Source: Tissierella pigra
GTDB taxonomy: Bacteria > Bacillota > Clostridia > Tissierellales > Tissierellaceae
Direction: 5' to 3'
Assembly (NCBI RefSeq): GCF_009695605.1
Contig: NZ_VUNQ01000034.1
Span: forward strand, 1-36,288
DNA: 36,288 nt
The notes beneath the pieces were generated by a model. It worked only from the letters and a program-made list of their open reading frames with translations, was not told where the DNA came from and did not search any database. Below are positions 7,524 through 16,136 of this stretch, in pieces. The translations under genes were made by a program, and so were the position numbers. How positions within the stretch are numbered: the stretch's first letter is position 1; each line of letters starts with the position of its first letter.

Positions 7524-8399
7524 CTATAAATCAAACAAACTGATTTGTTTAGATTTATCTTTATTTTCAAATGTATAAAGATAAGTAAATATCTCATTTA
7601 TATTATATATAATTCCACTTCGCTTACATCTTTCTTGAAATAAATCCATCAATTTGTCATTATTTTTACTTTTTATATCATATACATTTCCAAAAGATTT
7701 TATATATTGTTGTTTGAGTCCGGGAAACTTTTTATCTAAAGCATTATAAAAATACTCTCTATTACCTTCTCTAAGTGTTAATCCCATACTAAAACAAATA
7801 ATCCCCTTTACCTTGGCTTCCTCACAATAGTCTAAAATTCCATTTATATTTTCTTCAGTATCATTTATAAAAGGTAGAATTGGACACAGCCAAACTATAG
7901 TAGGAATGTTGTTGTCTCTCATTATGTTTAAAACCTCAACCCGTTCTTTTGTAGTAGATACATTTGGCTCTATTAAGGAACAAAGTTTTTCATCAAATGT
8001 AGTTAAGGTAATTTGAACAACAGATTTAGCCTTTTCATTTATACTTTTTAATATACCTAAATCCCTAAGGATTCTATTGGATTTAGTCTGTATAGCTACT
8101 CCAAAACCATATTTATCAATAAGTTCTAAAGAGCTTCTTGTGTGCTGTAACTGAATTTCAATTGGAATATATGGATCAGTCATGGCACCTGTACCAATCA
8201 TACATTTTTTCCGTTTTCGCTTTAAAGCATCTTCTAGTAATTCAACAGCATTAATCTTTACTTCTATATCTTCAAAATCATGATGCATTTGATAACATTT
8301 ACTTCGGGAATCACAGTATATACACCCGTGAGAACAACCACGATATAAATTCATTCCATTTTTAGAAGATAAAATTCCCTTTACCTTTACTTCGTGCAT
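7524..8399 (-). CDS. Radical SAM protein, SPL-like subfamily
   Basis: 291 residues. The radical SAM cluster motif is C22-x3-C26-x2-C29 (RGCSHGCIYCD), preceded by GMNLYRG as in the SplB-like group annotated 'SPL family radical SAM protein'. Further family signatures are MIGTGAMTDPY, a T-K-S-N-R strand and VQITLTTFDE. It ends with a hydrophilic KQISLFDL tail. This group is distinct from true spore photoproduct lyase and its substrate is unknown. Start ATG 8399 follows AAGGGTG. It lies downstream of DUF4269 and acetyltransferase genes on the same strand. Note that the fluoride switch promoter begins only about 14 bases after its stop. Confidence 0.85.
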   Translation of the reverse strand: MHEVKVKGILSSKNGMNLYRGCSHGCIYCDSRSKCYQMHHDFEDIEVKINAVELLEDALKRKRKKCMIGTGAMTDPYIPIEIQLQHTRSSLELIDKYGFGVAIQTKSNRILRDLGILKSINEKAKSVVQITLTTFDEKLCSLIEPNVSTTKERVEVLNIMRDNNIPTIVWLCPILPFINDTEENINGILDYCEEAKVKGIICFSMGLTLREGNREYFYNALDKKFPGLKQQYIKSFGNVYDIKSKNNDKLMDLFQERCKRSGIIYNINEIFTYLYTFENKDKSKQISLFDL

Positions 8400-8452
8400 A
8401 TCTTACACCCTTACTTTCTTTTCCATATATAATCAAATTAATTTTAATCATA

Positions 8453-9025
8453 TCATCTGATTTTCTTATATTTAGAAATCAACTCCATATCACTATACCT
8501 TTCGAGTTTTAGTAATTCATCATAAGGATTACCCTTTAAATTTAGTATCTTTGCAAATGACGGTTCTGTTTTTAATCCATTTATCTTTAAATTAATTACC
8601 TCTTTTCTAAAATCATCACCATATAAATTTAAAAGTCTGTCTTCTATAATCATATGTCTATATCCATTTGATTTTTCTGTATCAATTTTGGAGCCATATA
8701 TTTCTATTTCAATATTATTTACTATGAAATTACACACTAATATATCATATTCATAATTTGTAATCTTAAAACAATCGTATCTTTCAAAATTACTTTTTAA
8801 TATATTTTCAAACATATTAAAATCTTCTACTTTACAAACTATATCTAAATCACTATTTTCAACATCTATATCTATTGGAATTGTTCCTACTATTATTGGA
8901 GTATAATTCTTTAAAACATCTAAAATTTGTGTATTTATAAGGATTTCATATGTTTTTCTTTGTTTAGAATTACCTTCTTTTAGATATGATATATCCTTCC
9001 AATTTCTTTTGCTAGTATTAATCAT
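8453..9025 (-). CDS. DUF4269 protein (nucleotidyltransferase-like fold)
   Basis: 190 residues. Matches the DUF4269 pattern: N-terminal ISYLKEGNSKQRKTYEIL, then IIVGTIPIDIDVENSDLDIVC, which looks like the G-[TS]-x-D-x-D metal-binding strand of the nucleotidyltransferase superfamily, and an IEIYGSK strand in the middle. Function unproven. GGTGGAG lies seven bases before ATG 9025. It sits 33 bases after the acetyltransferase stop at 9059 and probably shares its transcript. Confidence 0.8.
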   Translation of the reverse strand: MINTSKRNWKDISYLKEGNSKQRKTYEILINTQILDVLKNYTPIIVGTIPIDIDVENSDLDIVCKVEDFNMFENILKSNFERYDCFKITNYEYDILVCNFIVNNIEIEIYGSKIDTEKSNGYRHMIIEDRLLNLYGDDFRKEVINLKINGLKTEPSFAKILNLKGNPYDELLKLERYSDMELISKYKKIR

Positions 9026-9058
9026 TTTTAATCTCCACCAATTTATATATTTACTAAA

Positions 9059-9619
9059 TTACTTAACTTTTTGATGTAATCTAAAAAAATCTTCCTTTGT
9101 TATTTCATAGTCAACTGCGCTTCGTAAGTTTCCTAGCTGATCTTTCCAAGTATTTTCTCTAATACCAATTTTCTTTGCTCCGATTTTGTTTTCATAAACA
9201 TACTGTGCTCTTTTATTTTCAAGCATAGTATCCCAAACAACTTTTTCTATTAGAAACCTGGAATTAATTGCTTCATCTGTAAAAAGAAATTCCAATAACA
9301 TTATAATGATTTTAGACCCGTATCCTTGATTTTGATAGTTAAAGTCGCATATTTTCCATCCCGGCTCTACTGTATTATTATCTTTGATTCTATAGCATAG
9401 TTCCCCTACAAGCTTTCCATCTATTTCTATTATACAACGTTGGCTTAGTTTTCCTTCACGGCTTTTAATACCAGCTATGGTAGTTTCTAAAGATTCTCCC
9501 AATCCATTGGGAAAACCTGCGTGTTCCATGACTTTACCATCATTCCACCATTGATTCAATTGTTCCGCATCATATATCGTTACACTTCTAATAACTATAT
9601 TTTCTTTCTCTATTCTCAT
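9059..9619 (-). CDS. GNAT family N-acetyltransferase (RimJ/RimL-like)
   Basis: 186 residues with the GNAT fold: N-terminal IVIRSVTIYDAEQLNQWW, the CoA-binding region DFNYQNQGYGSKII (a Q-x-x-G-x-G type loop) and a late W-D-x-x-x-x-x-N-x-R-A block typical of RimL-like or aminoglycoside-6'-acetyltransferase-like enzymes. Substrate unknown. The start is ATG 9619, five bases after GGAGG; the TTG at 9631 precedes that site. Confidence 0.82.
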   Translation of the reverse strand: MRIEKENIVIRSVTIYDAEQLNQWWNDGKVMEHAGFPNGLGESLETTIAGIKSREGKLSQRCIIEIDGKLVGELCYRIKDNNTVEPGWKICDFNYQNQGYGSKIIIMLLEFLFTDEAINSRFLIEKVVWDTMLENKRAQYVYENKIGAKKIGIRENTWKDQLGNLRSAVDYEITKEDFFRLHQKVK

Positions 9620-9745
9620 CTGTTCCTCCAAGATTATAATTTTATTTGTATATTTAATAATAATATGATTTTAACCTTCTGTATTTATTTCCAGTCTACT
9701 CTCTATTATATCACCCACAATAATATAAATGGTATATATAAAATA

Positions 9746-9799
9746 ATAAATCAAAATAAAACATAATATGCTAAGACATTATGTTTTATTTTGATTTAT
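9746..9799. terminator. 22-bp perfect inverted repeat, probable terminator
   Basis: Arms 9746-9767 and 9778-9799 are perfectly complementary with a 10-base loop. It lies downstream of the minus-strand splB-like gene and upstream of the acetyltransferase gene. It is almost entirely A/T apart from four G/C positions per arm, so it is a weak but long hairpin; on the minus strand a T-rich stretch follows. Confidence 0.6.
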
Positions 9800-9893
9800 G
9801 TGTACTTTTAAAACCTTAACTATTATATTCATTAAAATCAGAAAGTTTTCCATATGGTAAAGGTTAATCTTTCATTTATTTTTTTCATAATAC

Positions 9894-10904
9894 TTAAGTA
9901 AAATATTCAATCTTAGAATTAATAAAATTATCCTGAATTAGTACTGAAATATATTCTTTTATTTCAGTACTTTGTTCTTTAGGATAAACGTATTTAAATT
10001 TTCCATAGGGTCCCCACTTAAGCTGCCTCTTTTCTTCATTAAGATCTAATTCAGTATTTGGAAATCTAGTAAGAATTAATTCCTTTGCAGTAGCCGTAAA
10101 TCTATGCTGTATAAGTTCAAAGGTAATCTCTTTATTATAGTCCACAAGTTGAGATTTCAAACTTGTTAGCAGTTCCCTATAATCCTCTTTCCAGTTTTCA
10201 TATATCATAATCGGAGCAATAATAAAACCTATGGGATATCCTGCCTTTGCAATTTTTGTTGCAGCTTCTATTCTTTCTTCAAAGCTAGAAGTACTGTGTT
10301 CAAATTTTCCTATTATATATTTAGTATTTATACTAAACCTAAACTTAGTATGATCATTATGTTTTATATCTAAAAATGAATCTACATTATTAAATTTAGT
10401 GATTATCCTAAGTCTTCCATTTTCACTATTAGAGAAGAATTCTATGCACTTTTTTAGACTTCCTGTTAAATGCTCAAGGGCAACTGGATCTGTAATACTT
10501 CCACATTCAAAAGTAGTTATATTCGGTAAATTCTCATCTATATGTTCCTGAACTACCTTCAATATTTCATCTACATTTGCAAACACTTTCATAAAGGGTT
10601 TTTCACCTTGCGTTGTTTGTAAATAACAATATTCGCAATGTCCAGGACATGAACTTGATAAAGCAAATTGATAATCTGCAGATGGCTTACACTTTCTTAG
10701 TTTTTTTTCCCTATTAACAGTTAGATAAATAGTCTTTTTAGCTTTAGCATAATTTTCAGAAGGTGATTTACCTTCTATTTCAACTTTTTTTGTTTGTATT
10801 ATGGGAATATTTAACGTTTCTAATTTTTCCTTTATCATTATTCCAGTATCATATTCTAAGCTTTTAGGATCAATATATACTCTATCTGGCATGAACAATT
10901 TCAT
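9894..10904 (-). CDS. splB: Spore photoproduct lyase homologue with displaced catalytic Cys
   Basis: 336 residues, close to the 342 of the Bacillus enzyme, which repairs spore photoproduct in germinating spores by radical SAM chemistry. The cluster motif is C86-x3-C90-x2-C93 (SSCPGHCEYCYLQTT), with conserved Y92 and Y94. FELIQHRFT, the KWGPYG block and the terminal EYFT match SplB. The hydrogen-donor Cys141 of B. subtilis lies 43 residues after the third cluster Cys; here that place is Ser136, and a Cys is at 134 (FECGSITD). Either the donor has shifted or the protein is a divergent relative. GAGGTG precedes ATG 10904. It appears monocistronic. Confidence 0.85.
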   Translation of the reverse strand: MKLFMPDRVYIDPKSLEYDTGIMIKEKLETLNIPIIQTKKVEIEGKSPSENYAKAKKTIYLTVNREKKLRKCKPSADYQFALSSSCPGHCEYCYLQTTQGEKPFMKVFANVDEILKVVQEHIDENLPNITTFECGSITDPVALEHLTGSLKKCIEFFSNSENGRLRIITKFNNVDSFLDIKHNDHTKFRFSINTKYIIGKFEHSTSSFEERIEAATKIAKAGYPIGFIIAPIMIYENWKEDYRELLTSLKSQLVDYNKEITFELIQHRFTATAKELILTRFPNTELDLNEEKRQLKWGPYGKFKYVYPKEQSTEIKEYISVLIQDNFINSKIEYFT

Positions 10905-10955
10905 TTTTTCACCTCAGAAATATTATTTCCTTATTAGCAAATATTAATTCAGTAA

Positions 10956-11483
10956 CTATATATTTAGATAATAGTCCTTACTTAAAAATTGTTTTTCACC
11001 ATTTAGACTATTATAGGAGCTATCTGAATGATATTGAAATCCTAATTTCTCCATTACCTTTTTTGAACCAATATTATCAATGGCATGTCTACAAAAAAAC
11101 TTTTTCTCTCCCAAAGTATCTATGCCAAAATCTAATATTACTTTTCCAGCTTCTGTAGTCAGTCCTTGTCCCCAATATTTTTTCATAATGTTATATCCAA
11201 GTTCATAACAATTAAGATGTTCCTTGTAGTATATGCCACCTGAACCAAATAATTCTTCAGTTTCTTTTAACACCAATCCCCAATTATAAAGACCTTCTTT
11301 ATGAATATTTTCTACTTCTATTTTTAACCATTCAATAGTCTCATCAATAGATTTATGTGTATCCCACATCATGAATTTTGCTACTTCTGGGTCAGATGTC
11401 CAACTTCTATAAATATTTTCAGCATCATCTATAGTAAGAGGTCGAAGGATTATCCTTTTGCTTTCTAATATAGGTGTTTTCAT
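10956..11483 (-). CDS. GNAT family N-acetyltransferase
   Basis: 175 residues resembling the RimJ/RimL branch: LESKRIILRPLTIDDAENIY at the start, WGQGLTTEAGKVIL as the acetyl-CoA loop and IDNIGSKKVMEKLGF near the C-terminus, a standard signature. Substrate cannot be told. AAGGAGG is eight bases before ATG 11483. It follows the methyltransferase gene after 33 bases on the same strand and may be co-transcribed. Confidence 0.85.
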   Translation of the reverse strand: MKTPILESKRIILRPLTIDDAENIYRSWTSDPEVAKFMMWDTHKSIDETIEWLKIEVENIHKEGLYNWGLVLKETEELFGSGGIYYKEHLNCYELGYNIMKKYWGQGLTTEAGKVILDFGIDTLGEKKFFCRHAIDNIGSKKVMEKLGFQYHSDSSYNSLNGEKQFLSKDYYLNI

Positions 11484-11516
11484 AATCTTTCCTCCTTATA
11501 TTCTTTTTAATGGATT

Positions 11517-12314
11517 TTATTTACTAGTTATAAATAAAAGATGGTTACTTGTTCCTAAAAATTCCGGTTTTTCACAGCAATAATAGTGATAATTTAGCCA
11601 TTTATTATAGCTTTCATCATTCATATTATTTATTTTATCTGCTAATAACTCACTTAGCCCATCTGTAGCAACCTCATTATTAATTGTCAAATCTGAATCT
11701 CTCAATATTTGTCTACAATCATCTACTGTATGAAAAACAAATGGAAAATCTCTAACCTTAAAGGTATGGTGATTATATGTATCTTCAGTTAGAAAGCTAG
11801 GATTGTAACACATGGTTTCAGTGGTAATCACCATATCATTGGAAATAAAGGCAAAGAACATTTTACCATTATCTTTACAAACTCGCTTTACTTCTTCTAT
11901 ACATTTCATTCTGTCCTCAATTTTCTCTAAATGATATAATGGTCCAAAACATAATACTATATCGTAGGTTTTATCTTCAATAATAGATATATTCATTGCA
12001 TTTCCTTGAAAAACTTCAAGTGACATTTCCTCGTTAATTTTTTCTTTAATCTGAGAAACATGATTTTCCACTAATTCAACTGCTGTTACTTGGAATCCAT
12101 TTTTTGCGAAATATAAACTATATTCTCCAGTACCAGCACCTAAATCCAATATTTTCATACCTGGTTTAAGATATTTTTCAATCTGTCTTATGGTAGTTAG
12201 AAATTCAACTCTAGTTGCCTTAGTAGATAATCGTGTACTTTCATCAAAAATATTATAAATTGCTGAAACTCTTTCTTCTTCATTTTTTATCTCAAATATA
12301 TCTTCCATTCTCAA
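11517..12314 (-). CDS. Class I SAM-dependent methyltransferase
   Basis: 265 residues. The SAM-binding motif I is ILDLGAGTGEYSLYFAKNGF, followed by the acidic end of strand 2 (VTAVELVENHV) and motif IV YDIVLCFGPLYHL. The C-terminal half resembles the methyltransferase type-11 family; the substrate is unknown. TTG 12314 lies six bases after GGAGTGA, whereas ATG 12308 is twelve bases away, so a TTG start is favoured. Confidence 0.82.
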   Translation of the reverse strand: MRMEDIFEIKNEEERVSAIYNIFDESTRLSTKATRVEFLTTIRQIEKYLKPGMKILDLGAGTGEYSLYFAKNGFQVTAVELVENHVSQIKEKINEEMSLEVFQGNAMNISIIEDKTYDIVLCFGPLYHLEKIEDRMKCIEEVKRVCKDNGKMFFAFISNDMVITTETMCYNPSFLTEDTYNHHTFKVRDFPFVFHTVDDCRQILRDSDLTINNEVATDGLSELLADKINNMNDESYNKWLNYHYYCCEKPEFLGTSNHLLFITSK

Positions 12315-12384
12315 ATTTAATCACTCCATTTTAATAGATTTCACAAATATAATTATCGTAATAAGTTTATTTCTATTTATTATA

Positions 12385-12411
12385 AAACAGCAAGATTTTA
12401 CTCCTGCTGTT
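12385..12411 (-). terminator. Terminator of the methylthioadenosine salvage operon
   Basis: AACAGCA (12386-12392 region) pairs with TGCTGTT after an AT loop, with an extended imperfect stem; on the minus strand a TTTT tract follows. It lies directly after the stop codon at 12412. Confidence 0.7.
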
Positions 12412-13584
12412 CTAAATTAATTTCAATCCCTCTTCTAAATCTTCAATTATATCCTTGCTATCTTCCAATCCAACAGATATTCTCACCATACTTTCTGTAA
12501 GACCAAATTCAGCCAATCTTTCCTCTGGATACCCTCTATGAGTAATGGCAGCCGGTATCTGAACTAAGGTTTCACAATCTCCTAGACTAACTGCTAACTG
12601 AGCTAATTTTAATCCATCTACAAATTTTATTGCAGATTCTAACCCACCCTTTACTTCAAAGCTTATCATAGCTCCAAAGCCTTTCATCTGTTCCTTTGCT
12701 ATATTATGACCTTTAAAATCTTCTAAACCTGGATATAATACTGAATCTATCTTTGAATGATTTTTTAGGAAATCAACTACTTCCTTTGCATTTTTTTCAT
12801 GCTGCCTCATTCTAATTCCTAAGGTTTTTAATCCCCTAAGAAGCAGCCAAGCATTAAAAGGACTCATGGCCCCTCCAAATTCACACATATATCCAAATTT
12901 TAAATAATTTATATATTCCATATCCTTAGATATGGCAACTCCTGCTACTACGTCTCCATGACCACAGATATATTTTGTAGCACTATGAACTACTACATCT
13001 GCTCCTAATAATAATGGATTTTGAAAATATGGTGAAGCAAAGGTATTATCGACTACTATTTTTATATTATTTTTCTTTCCTATTTCTGCAACCTTTCTTA
13101 TATCTATAATAGATAAATCAGGATTTGATGGAGTTTCAAAATATATAACCTTAGTAGATTCATCTATTGTGTTTTCAAGCTCATTCAAATCTGTTAAATC
13201 TACAATTTTATAATTTATATTATATTTTGGCAGCAATTCTGTAACTACACTATAAGATGAACCATATAGGGTTTTGTGAACTATAATGGTCTCTTTGGGT
13301 TTTAATAAAGAAAATATAGTAGAGCTAATGGCTGCCATTCCTGAAGAAAAAGCTACTGCTCCTACTCCATGCTCTAATTCTGCCATTCGATTTTCAAACA
13401 ATCTAATGGTAGGGTTGTTTCCTCTTGTATAAACATAATCATCTGATTCAAAAGACATTATTTTATTTGCATGTTCTATATTATCAAATACAAATGTGGA
13501 AGTTTGAAATATAGGTGGGTTTAAGGCATTACTTGGATTTTTGCCTTTAATCCCTCCATGAATAGTCCTTGTATCGAATCTCAT
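12412..13584 (-). CDS. Methionine gamma-lyase-like PLP enzyme (Cys/Met metabolism family)
   Basis: 390 residues, the length of methionine gamma-lyase or cystathionine gamma-lyase; O-acetylhomoserine sulfhydrylases are longer. The PLP lysine is K204 in SATKYICGHGD, the catalytic Tyr is Y107 (KTLYGSS), and VYTRGNNPT contacts the cofactor phosphate. The region SLGDCETLVQIPA resembles methionine gamma-lyase (SLGDAESLAQ) more than cystathionine lyase. However, the substrate-tuning Cys116 of the Pseudomonas enzyme is Ser109 here, so specificity may differ. It is last in the operon with ald-mtnA-mtnP (30-base gap), placing it in sulfur recycling: release of methanethiol, or its use to make methionine. 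GGAGGG precedes ATG 13584. Confidence 0.8.
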   Translation of the reverse strand: MRFDTRTIHGGIKGKNPSNALNPPIFQTSTFVFDNIEHANKIMSFESDDYVYTRGNNPTIRLFENRMAELEHGVGAVAFSSGMAAISSTIFSLLKPKETIIVHKTLYGSSYSVVTELLPKYNINYKIVDLTDLNELENTIDESTKVIYFETPSNPDLSIIDIRKVAEIGKKNNIKIVVDNTFASPYFQNPLLLGADVVVHSATKYICGHGDVVAGVAISKDMEYINYLKFGYMCEFGGAMSPFNAWLLLRGLKTLGIRMRQHEKNAKEVVDFLKNHSKIDSVLYPGLEDFKGHNIAKEQMKGFGAMISFEVKGGLESAIKFVDGLKLAQLAVSLGDCETLVQIPAAITHRGYPEERLAEFGLTESMVRISVGLEDSKDIIEDLEEGLKLI

Positions 13585-13614
13585 TTTATCCCTCCAAATC
13601 TTATTTTAGATTAC

Positions 13615-14382
13615 TTACAGTTCTATAATTGAATTATTACATTTACAATTCTCTTGATTTAAATCACTTGAAAATACTTTAATAAATCCTTCTGTAATCT
13701 TTGCTTTGCTTTTTTCCAAAGCTCCCTGAATGTCATGTATGGCAATTTCCCCTTTGATTCCCGTACACCAATTCGTAATGATTCCCACTACTCCATAACA
13801 TATACCTAACTCTTTCGCCAGTACTACTTCTGGCACATTGGTCATTCCTACTACATCTCCCTCTAGATTCTTGTACATCTTTATTTCATACTGTGTTTCA
13901 AATCTCGGACCTTCAGTACATACATATACTGCCTCACCTTTTATATCTAATCCTATATCTCTAGCAGTTAGATAAAATTTCTCTCTTAATTTTTTACAAT
14001 AGGGTTCACTCATATCCACATGCTTCACTGGCTCATCTTTTCCTTCAAAAAAAGTCATAGGTCTTAGTTTTGTAAAATCTATGAAATCTTTTATTATAAC
14101 AATATCTCCCGGTTCATAGTTTTCATTACAAGATCCCACTGCCACTGTTGCATATATATATTTGATTCCCAATTGTTTTAGAGCCATTATATTTGCTCTA
14201 TAGTTTATTAAATGAGGTGGTACAGAATGTTCCTTTCCATGCCTTGCCAAAAATACTATTTCCTCTCCATTTATATTCAAAATATCTACTTCAACTTCAC
14301 CATATTTTGTATTTACTAATCTTTTTTCACTTATACTTCCTGCATCATATACTCCCGTACCCCCGATTATAGCTTTTTCCAT
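13615..14382 (-). CDS. mtnP: S-methyl-5'-thioadenosine phosphorylase
   Basis: Cleaves methylthioadenosine with phosphate to adenine and 5-methylthioribose 1-phosphate. 255 residues, a trimeric MTAP/PNP-type phosphorylase: N-terminal IIGGTGVYDAG, the phosphate site ARHGKEHSVPPHLINYRANI, VGSCNENYEPGDIVII, and YVCTEGPRFETQYEI with GMTNVPEVVLAKE for base and sugar binding. The combination with mtnA next door supports MTA rather than a purine nucleoside as substrate. Upstream gap to mtnA is 30 bases and GAGGTG precedes ATG 14382. Confidence 0.9.
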   Translation of the reverse strand: MEKAIIGGTGVYDAGSISEKRLVNTKYGEVEVDILNINGEEIVFLARHGKEHSVPPHLINYRANIMALKQLGIKYIYATVAVGSCNENYEPGDIVIIKDFIDFTKLRPMTFFEGKDEPVKHVDMSEPYCKKLREKFYLTARDIGLDIKGEAVYVCTEGPRFETQYEIKMYKNLEGDVVGMTNVPEVVLAKELGICYGVVGIITNWCTGIKGEIAIHDIQGALEKSKAKITEGFIKVFSSDLNQENCKCNNSIIEL

Positions 14383-14412
14383 ATTTTCACCTCTATAATT
14401 TATATTTAATTC

Positions 14413-15441
14413 TTATTTTAATTTCATAATATTCTCTTTATATGGAAGTCTAATAATTCCTTTTTCAGTTATTATTCCAGTTATATTCTCCCAAGGTGTA
14501 ACATCAAATGCAGGATTATATACATCTATTCCTTCTGGAGCAATTCTTATTCCATCTATATGAGTTACTTCAGATATGTCTCTTTCTTCAATTTCAATTT
14601 CTTTACCTGTTTCTATATCAAAATCTATAGTGGTTGTAGGTGCTACTATATAAAATGGAACATTATATGTTTTGGCTATTACTGATAACATAAAAGTTCC
14701 TATTTTATTTGCAGTATCTCCATTAGTAGCAATTCTATCAGCTCCAACTAAGATTACATCTATTTTTCCATCTCTTATTAAGGTTGCAGCCACATTGTCA
14801 GCTATTAATTTTGATGGAATTCCTTCCTGTACCAGTTCCCAAGCTGTTAATCTGCCTCCTTGAAGTCTAGGTCTTGTCTCATCTGCGTATACAAATATAT
14901 TCTTTCCAGTATAGTGAGCTTCTCTAATTACTCCAAGGGCTGTTCCATAACCTGCTGTTGCCAATGCTCCTGTATTACAATGAGTTAAAATAGCAGCATT
15001 TTCTTTTATTACTTCATTTCCATACTTTGCCATGACCTTATTTGTTTCTATATCTTCATCAAGTATGTTGTCTGCTTCCTTCTTTATTCTTTTATATAAT
15101 TCATCTAAAGGTATGTTCTTGTTGCTTTCTATTAAAACTCTCATTCTTTTAATTGCCCACATTAAATTTACTGCTGTAGGTCTGGAATTGCCCAGAAAAA
15201 CTAAAGCTTCCTCCATCTTTTTAAAGAATTCATCTTCTTTTAAAAACTCCTTCGCCGCCAATACTACTCCATAGGCTGCTGTAGCTCCTATGGCTGGTGC
15301 TCCCCTGACTACCATATCTCTAATGGCAAATTCTATTTCTTTATAATCATTACACTGAAATATTTCATAAATTCCTGGCAACTTTCTTTGATCTATTAAA
15401 TATAATATATCATCTTTAAACTCTATGGTTTTTATCTCCAT
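14413..15441 (-). CDS. mtnA: S-methyl-5-thioribose-1-phosphate isomerase
   Basis: Isomerises methylthioribose 1-phosphate to methylthioribulose 1-phosphate. 342 residues with the eIF2B-related fold. The catalytic pair is visible as C155 (THCNTGALATAGYGTALG) and D235 (GADRIATNGDTANKIGT). RDMVVRGAPAIGATAAYG and YADETRPRLQGGRLTAWEL are family signatures. It follows the aldolase gene by 26 bases and precedes mtnP, matching the order of the pathway in reverse. Confidence 0.93.
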   Translation of the reverse strand: MEIKTIEFKDDILYLIDQRKLPGIYEIFQCNDYKEIEFAIRDMVVRGAPAIGATAAYGVVLAAKEFLKEDEFFKKMEEALVFLGNSRPTAVNLMWAIKRMRVLIESNKNIPLDELYKRIKKEADNILDEDIETNKVMAKYGNEVIKENAAILTHCNTGALATAGYGTALGVIREAHYTGKNIFVYADETRPRLQGGRLTAWELVQEGIPSKLIADNVAATLIRDGKIDVILVGADRIATNGDTANKIGTFMLSVIAKTYNVPFYIVAPTTTIDFDIETGKEIEIEERDISEVTHIDGIRIAPEGIDVYNPAFDVTPWENITGIITEKGIIRLPYKENIMKLK

Positions 15442-15467
15442 TATTCTTCTCTCCCTCTAAATCTAGT

Positions 15468-16118
15468 TTAATCTTTTTTCACCTGTCCATAGGTCTTAAA
15501 TTTTTCAATCATTAAAGTCATCTCTTTTTCAGACAATATTACTGGCTCTCCTATGGCTTTAGTTCTATAATATAATTCTGCTACATATTCAATTTCTTCA
15601 GTGATATTAAAAGCATTGGCTAAATCCTTTGAGCCTACTAAAAGTCCATGGTTGGCTAAAAGAACTGCATATCTATCCTTCATAGCTTCAAAGGCATTTT
15701 CTGCTAACTCTTTAGTTCCATAGGTAGCATAATTTGCACATCTCACATCAGGCCCTGCTAAGGCTAACATATAATGTACTGGAGGCAATGACCAATTCAA
15801 ACAAGCTAATGTAGTTGCATACATAGTATGAGTGTGAATTATGGCATCTATGTCATCTCTATTCTCATAGAAAATCCTGTGCATATGATATTCACTGGAA
15901 GGCTCTCTATGACCATCTACTATATTTCCTTTTAAATCCAGAACTACAATATCTTCCACATCTATTTTAAAATAATCTATACCTGATGGAGAAATAGCCA
16001 TTAAGTTCTTCTCTCTATTATAAATACTTAAATTTCCACCTGTTCCTTTAGTAAGATTGGATGTAACTAACTTTTTCCCATATTCAACAATTAGCTTTCT
16101 CTCTTCTAACATTATCAT
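15468..16118 (-). CDS. Class II aldolase, probable methylthioribulose-1-phosphate aldolase (Ald2-like)
   Basis: 216 residues of the L-fuculose-phosphate aldolase family. Zinc ligands are H95 and H97 (IIHTHTMYA) and H157 (LLANHGLL); the catalytic acid is E76 in EPSSEYHMH. GTGGNLSI and SPSGIDY form the phosphate site. A dehydratase of the MtnB type has the same fold, but no mtnW/X, mtnC or mtnD follows. Next to mtnA and mtnP, the parsimonious role is cleavage of methylthioribulose 1-phosphate to DHAP and methylthioacetaldehyde (DHAP shunt). The start is ATG 16118, eight bases after AGGAG; the GTG at 16127 overlaps that site. Confidence 0.82.
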   Translation of the reverse strand: MIMLEERKLIVEYGKKLVTSNLTKGTGGNLSIYNREKNLMAISPSGIDYFKIDVEDIVVLDLKGNIVDGHREPSSEYHMHRIFYENRDDIDAIIHTHTMYATTLACLNWSLPPVHYMLALAGPDVRCANYATYGTKELAENAFEAMKDRYAVLLANHGLLVGSKDLANAFNITEEIEYVAELYYRTKAIGEPVILSEKEMTLMIEKFKTYGQVKKD

Positions 16119-16136
16119 TAAATCCACTCCTATTCA

